64,000 nucleotides of DNA from Ohtaekwangia koreensis (lineage in GTDB: Bacteria > Bacteroidota > Bacteroidia > Cytophagales > Cyclobacteriaceae), in assembly GCF_900167975.1 (NCBI RefSeq), contig NZ_FUZU01000001.1, positions 1,584,580 through 1,648,579 on the forward strand, given 5' to 3'. Position numbers and translations under genes: made by a program. How positions within the stretch are numbered: the stretch's first letter is position 1; every line of letters starts with the position of its first letter. Positions 18,604 to 25,719 of the stretch are shown here, in pieces. Under the pieces are notes generated by a model. That model saw only the letters and a program-made list of their open reading frames with translations. It searched no databases and was not told the origin of the DNA.

Positions 18604-18993
18604 CTATTTATGCATGTCGTTGAATATATAGCGGTATATCTTCCAGAGGTTTTGTTCTTTCCGTAAAACGAAAAGATCGCGACTTGTTTTCGTTACACCT
18701 TTTTCTTCTTCCAAATTACGGACTGTTGTAGTGGATGTTGATTGTACAAAAGCGAACTCACCGTTCGCCACTACATCTTTTATTTCAAAGACAATCGAGA
18801 AATGGTTGTTTTTTAGAAATGTACCTGACTTGGAAATTAGGTGGTGCTTGTTAATGGTACGATAGTGGTTCGGGAAGAAAAGCCCCTCATCGCTATAAAG
18901 ATCAATAATCGATTGGGAGTCTGCTGTGTTCAACGCCTTACCATATTCATCGATCAACGTGTTGATGGCTTGTGTTTCGTCTTGAGTGCTCAT
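18604..18993 (-). CDS. SnoaL-like/NTF2-fold small protein
   Basis: I start at ATG 18993 (129 residues); an upstream in-frame start would add a 21-residue leader that reads as untranslated sequence. The protein shows an NTF2-like pattern: helix AINTLIDEYGKALNTADSQS, then LYSDEGLFFPNHY, and a C-terminal sheet ending LWKIYRYIFND. This resembles the DUF4440/SgcJ group. Such proteins bind or isomerise small ligands and often have no known function. It lies between a Crp/Fnr regulator and the MDR gene on the same strand. Confidence 0.75.
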   Translation of the reverse strand: MSTQDETQAINTLIDEYGKALNTADSQSIIDLYSDEGLFFPNHYRTINKHHLISKSGTFLKNNHFSIVFEIKDVVANGEFAFVQSTSTTTVRNLEEEKGVTKTSRDLFVLRKEQNLWKIYRYIFNDMHK

Positions 18994-19066
18994 ACTTATT
19001 TTGATTGGAGATCGAAACAAAGTTGAGCAGTTCGTATCGACTTGCCCTATAAACAAGTTTAAGAAA

Positions 19067-19090
19067 TACCCTTAACATTGTTTAAGGGTA
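19067..19090. promoter_or_regulatory. Inverted repeat between the Crp-like and SnoaL-like genes
   Basis: Perfect 9-base arms (TACCCTTAA / TTAAGGGTA) surround a 6-base centre, directly after the Crp-like stop and about 75 bases before the SnoaL-like start. The size and spacing suit either a terminator for the regulator gene or an operator for the downstream operon. The core CCTTAA is not the classic CRP or FNR half-site. Confidence 0.45.
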
Positions 19091-19097
19091 ACGATGA

Positions 19098-19724
19098 CTA
19101 ATCTTTGGAGGACAGGCCTTTTCGGATCTTGCTCAGGAACTCTGGCGTAACGCCGAGGTATGATGCTATTTGCGTAGAAGGGAGCCGATTGGACAGATGA
19201 GGGTACTGCTCAAGGAAAGCTATATAGCGTTCTTCGGCTGTAGAACTAATATTTTGAAGCACACGATTTTGTAACTCCACAAATTTGTTTTCAATAATTA
19301 CCCGGAAGTTGCGGTCAAACATGTGGTAATGTGTATAGAGGTGTGTCAAGTCTTTCCGTTCGATCTGGAGAATGTGTGAGGGTTCGATAGCTTCTATAAA
19401 CAGTTTGCTCGGTTTTTGAGAAAAGAAGCTTCCAACGTCGGTGATCCAATCATTTTCAGCGGCAAACTGTATATTATACTCAACTCCTTTTTTATCTACG
19501 CCAAACATTCTGAAACATCCACTAATAACAAATGTATAGTGCTTGCATATATCACCTTCCTGTAAAATAAATTGCCTTCTCCGGATCTTTCGCTCTTGCA
19601 TCCGCTCACGCAATTCGTTTTTCTCTTTCTCCTTTAGCGGTATTATGCTTTTGAAGTATTGAAATAAACTATTAAACGCAGCCTCAGAATTTAACGCAAT
19701 GCTTTTGCCAGGTGTAGTATCCAT
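19098..19724 (-). CDS. Crp/Fnr-family transcriptional regulator
   Basis: The 208-residue protein has an N-terminal cyclic-nucleotide-binding-like beta-roll (about 20-140), with RRRQFILQEGDICKHYTFV as the entry strands, and a C-terminal helix-turn-helix (about 170-203) with LPSTQIASYLGVTPEFLSKIRK. There is no FNR-type cysteine cluster at the N-terminus, and the cAMP phosphate-binding arginine motif is not obvious, so the effector is unknown. This short form is very common in Bacteroidota and often regulates the adjacent operon. It precedes the SnoaL-MDR-egtD-egtB run on the same strand, with an inverted repeat between. Confidence 0.88.
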   Translation of the reverse strand: MDTTPGKSIALNSEAAFNSLFQYFKSIIPLKEKEKNELRERMQERKIRRRQFILQEGDICKHYTFVISGCFRMFGVDKKGVEYNIQFAAENDWITDVGSFFSQKPSKLFIEAIEPSHILQIERKDLTHLYTHYHMFDRNFRVIIENKFVELQNRVLQNISSTAEERYIAFLEQYPHLSNRLPSTQIASYLGVTPEFLSKIRKGLSSKD

Positions 19725-19795
19725 TTGCTTCTACCCTCAATTAAGTAATCTCAAGTTGGTTAAGATATAATAAAATAGCGAATATATTTCTACTT

Positions 19796-20992
19796 CTAGA
19801 ACCTTCTTGTGACTACGGTTTTATCGGGAGATTTAAATTTATCAATGACTACTTGCGTTGTACGATATGCTAATTTAAGAATTGATTGTGCACCCCATTG
19901 ATATTTGTACGTATTGAGAAGAAGTTTCCCTTTTTCTACAATGGAAACCTTCACTAGATTTAATAGCAGTAGTCGAAGCTTAAAAAGTTTATAACCGTTG
20001 CCAACATCGGGAGTGGTAAGCAAACTGAAATATTTAGCTTCTTTACTTTCGAGGGAATAATTCTGCAGCGCTGCCAAAACATGTTCTGGTATAACACAAA
20101 ACCCTTCTTGATTCAGATGTTCCAGTAAGACCTTCCCGGGAATTTGTAAATTATTTTCGTGCACTATATCTATAACTATCTTCCAGTCAAAGTTGGGTGT
20201 ATTTCGAATGATATACGTTGTGTCGGCAATGGCGCGAAGTACTGTGTCGCCTCCTATATCATAGCCATGAATAAGGGCACTGATCAATTGATGTTCCGGA
20301 CGCAACATTTTATGTCCTGGTTTATACGTCACGGCCCCATTCCAGAAACTGTTTACAGTATTTTCCGTCAGCGGAAAATCATGAAAACGGATGTGAAGAT
20401 CAATTTCAAATATATCTTTTACGAAGTGTGTTGCATGTACCAATGTATCTTGTACCGCTTCCGGTATATACATGGCGTCTTTGCTTGTCCATCCTTCTTT
20501 TGATAAAACCACCAGTGCTTTAGACCAATGATCAGGGTGGATCATGATGTCAAGATCCAATACAGACCGCGCCCCCAAATCTTTATAGTAAGCCTCAATC
20601 ATCGGGAAACCTTTAATGACCAGATGTGTTATGCCTTGTGCGTTGAGTATTTCGACAATGCTTTTAAGCTGCTCTTTAATTACCTGGTTTCTCACCCATA
20701 CGTACCGGTAGTATCCTTTTAGTGAATTGATCAACGGATGATTGACACCGGCTGAAGACATTTTCTTATATAGTAAAGCAAGCAGACGTTGTGATGAAAA
20801 GTCAAGTGGATCATATACTTGAGGAAGTATACCAGAAGATTTTTCGCTTGTCAGGTTGCTGAAACCATTTACCGACATCCATTTTTCCCAATGTTGAATC
20901 GCTTGATCGTTATCCAGAAGACAAGCTTTTAATAATAAAGTTTGATGCGCGTTGGGTAACGGATTGTAAAAATTCTGTGGTAAAGTATGCAT
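19796..20992 (-). CDS. NTP_transf_5-like nucleotidyltransferase family protein
   Basis: The 398-residue protein is the last gene of the PqqD-HprK operon. It has the motif HLVIKGFPMIEAYYKDLGAR followed by SVLDLDIMI near residues 127-155; the DLD pair fits the metal-binding aspartates of the uncharacterised nucleotidyltransferase family 5. The C-terminal half (about 230-398) is helical and unassigned. Proteins of this family are known beside HPr-kinase-like, PqqD-like and ABC genes in some lasso-peptide clusters, where their substrate is unclear. The start overlaps the ABC transporter stop by one base (TAATG). No membrane segment or signal peptide is visible. Confidence 0.8.
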   Translation of the reverse strand: MHTLPQNFYNPLPNAHQTLLLKACLLDNDQAIQHWEKWMSVNGFSNLTSEKSSGILPQVYDPLDFSSQRLLALLYKKMSSAGVNHPLINSLKGYYRYVWVRNQVIKEQLKSIVEILNAQGITHLVIKGFPMIEAYYKDLGARSVLDLDIMIHPDHWSKALVVLSKEGWTSKDAMYIPEAVQDTLVHATHFVKDIFEIDLHIRFHDFPLTENTVNSFWNGAVTYKPGHKMLRPEHQLISALIHGYDIGGDTVLRAIADTTYIIRNTPNFDWKIVIDIVHENNLQIPGKVLLEHLNQEGFCVIPEHVLAALQNYSLESKEAKYFSLLTTPDVGNGYKLFKLRLLLLNLVKVSIVEKGKLLLNTYKYQWGAQSILKLAYRTTQVVIDKFKSPDKTVVTRRF

Positions 20993-22626
20993 CAGGAGTA
21001 AGATGTTTTAAGTTCAATGATGTTATCAGCGAGCGATTGCAATTTTGCAGTGTGCGAGATGATAAGTATAGATGGAGTGTGTGCCTGGTTCTTTAGTGTA
21101 GTAGCAATAAGTTCTACTGAGTGCTGATCGAGGTGATTGGTCGGCTCATCCAATATGACGAGTGATGCCTTAGCGAGGAAACATCGGGCTATAGCGATCT
21201 TCTGTCGTTGTCCCCCTGAAAGTTTCGCACCCTTCTCACCAATCATGGTATAAAGGCCATCGGGAAGTGATTCAATAAATTCATGCAAACCTGAATTCAG
21301 CACAGCCTGTTGTACGGCGGTTATGTCAACCCCGGAAATGCCATATACTATATTATCAAGTATAGTACCTTGAAACGTGGTGTCCTCTTGCAATACCACG
21401 GCTATTTTACTTCGCAGGTATTGGATATCCCATGTTGAATAGGGAATACCACTCGCATAGAGGGCACCTTCTTGTGGTTGGTACAATCCGAGTATCAGAT
21501 TTACCAGCGTACTTTTTCCTGAACCATTTGGACCTACTACCAGCGTTGTTTCCCCGGGGCGCAACGAGAGATTATACTTTTTAAATAATACGAGTTCACC
21601 AAAGGAAAAAGTCAGATCCTTACATTCGATTCTTCCGTCAAACTCACCGCGCATTATACCGGTATATATCTCGTCACTTTCTTCTTTTAATATACTGGTA
21701 CATTGCTGCCATGAATCTGATCCTTCTAAAACAGCGGGGACTGCGTTGCCAATAGTGGTTAAGTATCTTTTTAATAAAAACAGGCAAAAGTAAAATGACA
21801 TCAGCGTGCCTATAGTCATTTCGCCTTTCATTACTGTATAGCTGCCCCATGCCAGCAATATGATACTGCTGATTGAAAAAATTACTTCTTGATAATTGGA
21901 CATCTTTATATAGCCGATGGCCATGTTCAGGCTGGAGTCTTCCAACTCGGTTATAATGTCTTTATGGAGATCAGCCTCTTTCTGCTGCGTTGATGAAACT
22001 TTGATGAGTTTGTTAAGCTCTAAAAGAAAAAGCGATTTTCGGTGGAAGTTCTCAAATGAAAGTTGAAACTGACGGAGGCTTTTTTTACAGGCGCGCCTTA
22101 GTAGCTCCGTAAGCAGTAGTATGAAAGGTGCCACTATAAATAGCAGAAGGCTCATCTGCACATTGAGGATTAGCAGTATAACTGCCAGGCAAAAGCTGAT
22201 GCATGCAGAAGGTATTATGACTGAAAATATAGCGTTGGCAAAATTATCAAGCTTCTCAGTATCATAAACCAGAACTTTGTGAATCCTGGACAGGTCTGCC
22301 TGTTGATAGGAGACATGTGACATGCGGAGTAATTTTGCTGTTAATGAATTACGAATACCGGAGATAGCGCGTTTCGTATGACGTATTATCGTTGCGCGGG
22401 TATATATCGAAAAGATACCACTGCAAGCCATCAATGCTATTAACGTTAAAGTCAGCTTTAGTAACAGACTAATGTCTGCGTTGGGGATAGCCTGATCAAA
22501 GATGATCTTTACCAAGAAACTTACGGGTATGAGAAGTGCTGATAAAAGAACGGAGAAAAAGACAACGATCCATATTCTTTGATGGAAGGAAGCGATCAGA
22601 AAGCGAATAGAACTTAAAATCTTCAT
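20992..22626 (-). CDS. ABC transporter, fused membrane and ATP-binding domains
   Basis: The 544-residue half-transporter has a six-helix membrane domain (about 15-320) and an ATPase domain (about 335-540). The ATPase motifs are complete: Walker A GPNGSGKST near 366, signature LSGGQRQ near 467, Walker B LVILDEP near 492, and the switch histidine in LIISHT. There is no N-terminal C39 peptidase domain, so it would not cleave a leader peptide. It is the export candidate for whatever this operon makes. The start overlaps the second glycosyltransferase gene by four bases. Confidence 0.93.
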   Translation of the reverse strand: MKILSSIRFLIASFHQRIWIVVFFSVLLSALLIPVSFLVKIIFDQAIPNADISLLLKLTLTLIALMACSGIFSIYTRATIIRHTKRAISGIRNSLTAKLLRMSHVSYQQADLSRIHKVLVYDTEKLDNFANAIFSVIIPSACISFCLAVILLILNVQMSLLLFIVAPFILLLTELLRRACKKSLRQFQLSFENFHRKSLFLLELNKLIKVSSTQQKEADLHKDIITELEDSSLNMAIGYIKMSNYQEVIFSISSIILLAWGSYTVMKGEMTIGTLMSFYFCLFLLKRYLTTIGNAVPAVLEGSDSWQQCTSILKEESDEIYTGIMRGEFDGRIECKDLTFSFGELVLFKKYNLSLRPGETTLVVGPNGSGKSTLVNLILGLYQPQEGALYASGIPYSTWDIQYLRSKIAVVLQEDTTFQGTILDNIVYGISGVDITAVQQAVLNSGLHEFIESLPDGLYTMIGEKGAKLSGGQRQKIAIARCFLAKASLVILDEPTNHLDQHSVELIATTLKNQAHTPSILIISHTAKLQSLADNIIELKTSYS

Positions 22627-23306
22627 TGTTCTTGTTGTCGTCTTCTATCCAAAGCGGCCTTTAATATACGTGGATAGTCCTTTTTTAAATCTTTGTGAAC
22701 GCGCGATGTATTCGATAGATGTATTCTTCTTTTGGCCACGACTTCCTGTACAACAAACTCATTCAGTTTTTTCTCTTTGGACCGTGCATACCAATCCGTG
22801 AACTCTTCTAATAGAAATCCGCCAGCAAATACACCTACGCCCATGAAGGCTTCACGCTTTATCAGCCATGCAGACTTGTGAATGCCGATCATCACCTCAG
22901 CGGTGTTTACTTCTATTTTGTTTTTCTCTTCCTCGGATAATTCAGGGCTGACAAATTGTTGCATTAACCCGAAAACCATATCAAGCGAAGGATTTTTTTC
23001 AAATGCCTGCAGCTGTACATATAGTCTTTGCGGCATCCATACATCGTCTGCATCAATAAACGCGAGATAGTCTCCGGACGATTGTTCAATGCCCGCATTT
23101 AAGGCTGCTGCCGTTCCCGAGTTAGCCTGATAAAAATAATGTACAGGAAAACCAGATACTATATCTTTTGTGCTATCAGTCGAGCCATCGTCTATTACAA
23201 TAATTTCATGTATAGGTATAGTTTGATCAATAACGCTTCGTAGAGCTTCACCAATGTACTTCCCTGCGTTGTATGCAGGAAGAATAACACTAATCTTTGC
23301 CTTCAT
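22623..23306 (-). CDS. GT2-family glycosyltransferase (second of pair)
   Basis: The 227-residue protein is a single GT-A domain. It opens SVILPAYNAGKYIGEALRSV, has IIVIDDGSTDST near residue 35 and the metal-binding LAFIDADDVW near residue 80. The donor sugar and acceptor are unknown. No membrane anchor is visible, unlike many exopolysaccharide GT2 enzymes. It overlaps the preceding glycosyltransferase by 17 bases and the ABC gene by 4, and shares the motif pattern of its neighbour, so the pair probably arose by duplication. Confidence 0.9.
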   Translation of the reverse strand: MKAKISVILPAYNAGKYIGEALRSVIDQTIPIHEIIVIDDGSTDSTKDIVSGFPVHYFYQANSGTAAALNAGIEQSSGDYLAFIDADDVWMPQRLYVQLQAFEKNPSLDMVFGLMQQFVSPELSEEEKNKIEVNTAEVMIGIHKSAWLIKREAFMGVGVFAGGFLLEEFTDWYARSKEKKLNEFVVQEVVAKRRIHLSNTSRVHKDLKKDYPRILKAALDRRRQQEQ

Positions 23307-24012
23307 GGGTGGTAATTGGATTCAATGGATCTCCCGGCTTTTGTCTTCTTCTGTCGAGTGATAACTTCAACGCACGTAACACACCGAGGTCTTTCAAAGT
23401 TTTATGCAAGGTCATATTTCCGGGATGAATGCGGTATAAAAGAACTGTCTCATTCAAAATAGTCATGGGAACGTTTGATTCCTTTATGCGAAGTATCCAA
23501 TCCTGGTCTTCTGAGAAATGAAGCTGTTCGTTAAAATACCCTACGGTATCAAATACTTTTTTGCGAACGATCAATCCTCCCAGCTGAACATTAAAAACAG
23601 GTGTGTCAATTTTTATTTGTTCTTTTCTATATTCCGAACCAGGCATATACACATATTCGATCAAGCCGCCAACAACGTCAACGTTTTGATTCTCTTCCAG
23701 GAAGGATAGCTGATGTTTTAGTTTAGTCAATGGCCAGTAATCATCAGCGTCTAAGAATGCGATCAGGTCGCCTCGTGCCTGAAGTATACCCGTGTTTCTT
23801 GCTTTTGAAGGGCCGCTATGCTGTTGATGAATATACCGTATATCAGGATTATGAAATGCATGTATGATCTCGCTGGTAGCATCTGTAGAACCATCATCCA
23901 CAATGATAATTTCCCACGCTATATCCGTTACATGTTGTGATACAATACTCTCTATAGCTTCCTGTATATAGGCAGCTCCGTTGTATACCGGCATGATTAC
24001 AGAGACCATCAT
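23290..24012 (-). CDS. GT2-family glycosyltransferase (first of pair)
   Basis: The 240-residue protein has the GT2 opening VSVIMPVYNGAAYIQEAIES, the nucleotide motif IIIVDDGSTDAT near residue 36 and the metal-binding LIAFLDADDYW near residue 83. It is cytoplasmic by sequence. It overlaps the HPr-kinase-like gene upstream by four bases and the second GT2 gene downstream by 17. Its acceptor could be a lipid, a sugar or a peptide; the operon context (PqqD-like plus HPr-kinase-like) makes a peptide or protein acceptor worth testing, but nothing in the sequence proves it. Confidence 0.9.
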   Translation of the reverse strand: MMVSVIMPVYNGAAYIQEAIESIVSQHVTDIAWEIIIVDDGSTDATSEIIHAFHNPDIRYIHQQHSGPSKARNTGILQARGDLIAFLDADDYWPLTKLKHQLSFLEENQNVDVVGGLIEYVYMPGSEYRKEQIKIDTPVFNVQLGGLIVRKKVFDTVGYFNEQLHFSEDQDWILRIKESNVPMTILNETVLLYRIHPGNMTLHKTLKDLGVLRALKLSLDRRRQKPGDPLNPITTHEGKD

Positions 24013-25043
24013 AGCACTTGTCTTTTTTGAATAAAAAACTCTGAGATGACCGCAGCTATTTCAGAGGCCTCTGTTCCAAGTTCAATTCTATAGGGCTTCA
24101 GTTTTTTAGTTAATGCAATGCATTTTTTAAACGTTTCTGTTTGCCCGGAAGGCAGTTGGAACATAGTCGTGGGAGCAATGCTTTTTAATACTTCAGCTTC
24201 CGTGCATTCCACAATGGTGGTCTTATTTGCTTTGCAGACTACAGGGACAAATGCATAGTCAAGCCTGCTTTTTTGCATCACTTTTTCTGTACACGTGTCG
24301 TGCATAAATATCATTGCTTTCTCTGCCTCTTTAATATTCCGATCTACCAATGGCTTTAAAAAATCGAGCCTCTCCAGATTATCCCATTCTACTTTAGCAC
24401 AATTATATAATGAATATAGCATGGATGTCTCGGTGTCAACAAGTACATAATCGTCACCGGCAATTTGCAGATCATCCCTTAACAGGCATGACAAGGTGGT
24501 GCTTGATTTGCCGGAGCCACTTTTACCGGAGAGAAGTGCTGAAGAATATTTTTGTGCTATACCGGCAGCGTGCAGTAGGAGGAGGGTTGTATCCCTTGAC
24601 CACCAATGTAAAATGGTACGAAACGGAAAACTTCGCTCCCAGTAGGGAATATCGTTGAAGTCTTTAACCCAATATATACCTTCTTTTGTATCATGGTCAT
24701 ACATCATCACAGCGCCTGATCCATGCTGGTAGGCCGTTTGAAAGCGAGGTGTATTAAAACCTTCAATAGCACCCTGGACACCATAATTTTGGCCCTGCCA
24801 TGGAAATGTAGTCAACAATGGACTGTCAAAGCAATATATAGTAATAGCCGCTGAATGCACGTTGTCAATCAGTATATGTGACAACGATGAAAGCATATAG
24901 GCTTTTATTTCAGGCCGGGAAAAATGGATCGTCAGGAAACTCTCTGCCAATCGAACATGAACCGCAGAGCGTTGCCGTGTAGATGAACTTGAATATAATG
25001 CCTTGAGAGTTTTAAAGAACTGTTCTGGATGCGAAGCGTTCAT
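24009..25043 (-). CDS. HPr kinase/phosphorylase-like (HprK-fold) protein
   Basis: The 344-residue protein has a P-loop ALLSGKSGSGKSSTTLSCLL near residue 165, followed by DLQIAGDDYVLVD near residue 190, the order seen in the C-terminal domain of HPr kinase. The N-terminal half (1-150) is not like the HprK sensor domain and is unassigned. In lasso-peptide clusters such proteins phosphorylate a serine at the precursor C-terminus. Here no precursor is identified, so the substrate is open. The gene overlaps the PqqD-like gene by four bases on one side and the first glycosyltransferase by four on the other. Confidence 0.82.
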   Translation of the reverse strand: MNASHPEQFFKTLKALYSSSSTRQRSAVHVRLAESFLTIHFSRPEIKAYMLSSLSHILIDNVHSAAITIYCFDSPLLTTFPWQGQNYGVQGAIEGFNTPRFQTAYQHGSGAVMMYDHDTKEGIYWVKDFNDIPYWERSFPFRTILHWWSRDTTLLLLHAAGIAQKYSSALLSGKSGSGKSSTTLSCLLRDDLQIAGDDYVLVDTETSMLYSLYNCAKVEWDNLERLDFLKPLVDRNIKEAEKAMIFMHDTCTEKVMQKSRLDYAFVPVVCKANKTTIVECTEAEVLKSIAPTTMFQLPSGQTETFKKCIALTKKLKPYRIELGTEASEIAAVISEFFIQKRQVL

Positions 25044-25420
25044 TCCGCTTTTTTATGAGGCCACCCCGTCTGATCAACTTCATGGATTGGATCCAATAGC
25101 AGAAGATCTTTCATGTCGTCATACTTTTTGTATTCAGGACGAACGAATTGCAGATCTATTGTTATTGGTTCCTTCACCGTTACATCCGATGTTGTAATCA
25201 GATTCTCTTGCACCAAAAAGGCTATAAATTGGTTGATGGACTCCGAGTCTTTAAACTGTTCAATAACTTCCTGATCGCTATAGCCGGCACCAATCAGCTG
25301 CCAGATTGCGATTGCAGATCCTTTAAAGCTATAGTATGCTCCACTAGCCAAATTCACGATAACGGCTTCGTCATTGAAAATCTCACTCACTACTTTATTT
25401 GTATCGATGGTATAGGTCAT
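25040..25420 (-). CDS. PqqD-like peptide-recognition protein with conserved-looking tail
   Basis: I start at ATG 25420 (126 residues), because MTYTIDTNKVVSEIFNDEAV begins the PqqD fold at once; the longer frame to 25552 uses a TTG start and adds basic, unstructured residues. Residues 1-80 are the three-strand, three-helix PqqD fold, with VIVNLASGAYYSFKGSAIAIW as the core. In RiPP pathways this fold binds the leader peptide. Residues about 95-126 form an extra acidic-hydrophobic tail, DDMKDLLLLDPIHEVDQTGW then PHKKAE. It is the first gene of the operon. No cyclase or transglutaminase-like protease is nearby, so a standard lasso pathway is not shown. Confidence 0.8.
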   Translation of the reverse strand: MTYTIDTNKVVSEIFNDEAVIVNLASGAYYSFKGSAIAIWQLIGAGYSDQEVIEQFKDSESINQFIAFLVQENLITTSDVTVKEPITIDLQFVRPEYKKYDDMKDLLLLDPIHEVDQTGWPHKKAE

Positions 25421-25620
25421 AATCCTTAAAGATAAGGGCGCGAAATTATATACACAAGGCAAAATTTTTCGTGATATTTTACGAGGTGATCCAACCTTCT
25501 TTAGCACGCTGCGCAGTATTGGAAATAGGTTTGAAGTAAGAGGAGAAAGCAAAGTGATTGCCTTCGTGTTAATGCCACATCCGGTTTATAATAGTCTGCT
25601 TACGAAACTATATCTCAAAA

Positions 25621-25652
25621 AAATAGAGCTGCCTAAAGAGACAGCCCTATTT
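25621..25652 (-). terminator. Intrinsic terminator of the GH5 gene
   Basis: Read on the minus strand, an 11-bp stem with one mismatch (25642-25652 with 25621-25631) and a 10-base loop is followed by a run of seven T. It lies about 70 bases after the GH5 stop and about 200 bases before the PqqD start, so it separates the two units. Confidence 0.8.
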
Positions 25653-25719
25653 TATAATATCGTAAATAACTCAGATGTAGATCATGTGCGTTGCTCGCAC
25701 ATACTACTTTTAGAATTAT

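Noticed and set aside
19796-25420. Lasso-peptide biosynthesis cluster
   Set aside because: No asparagine-synthetase-like cyclase, no transglutaminase-like protease and no precursor gene are present, so the operon is described only as lasso-accessory-like.
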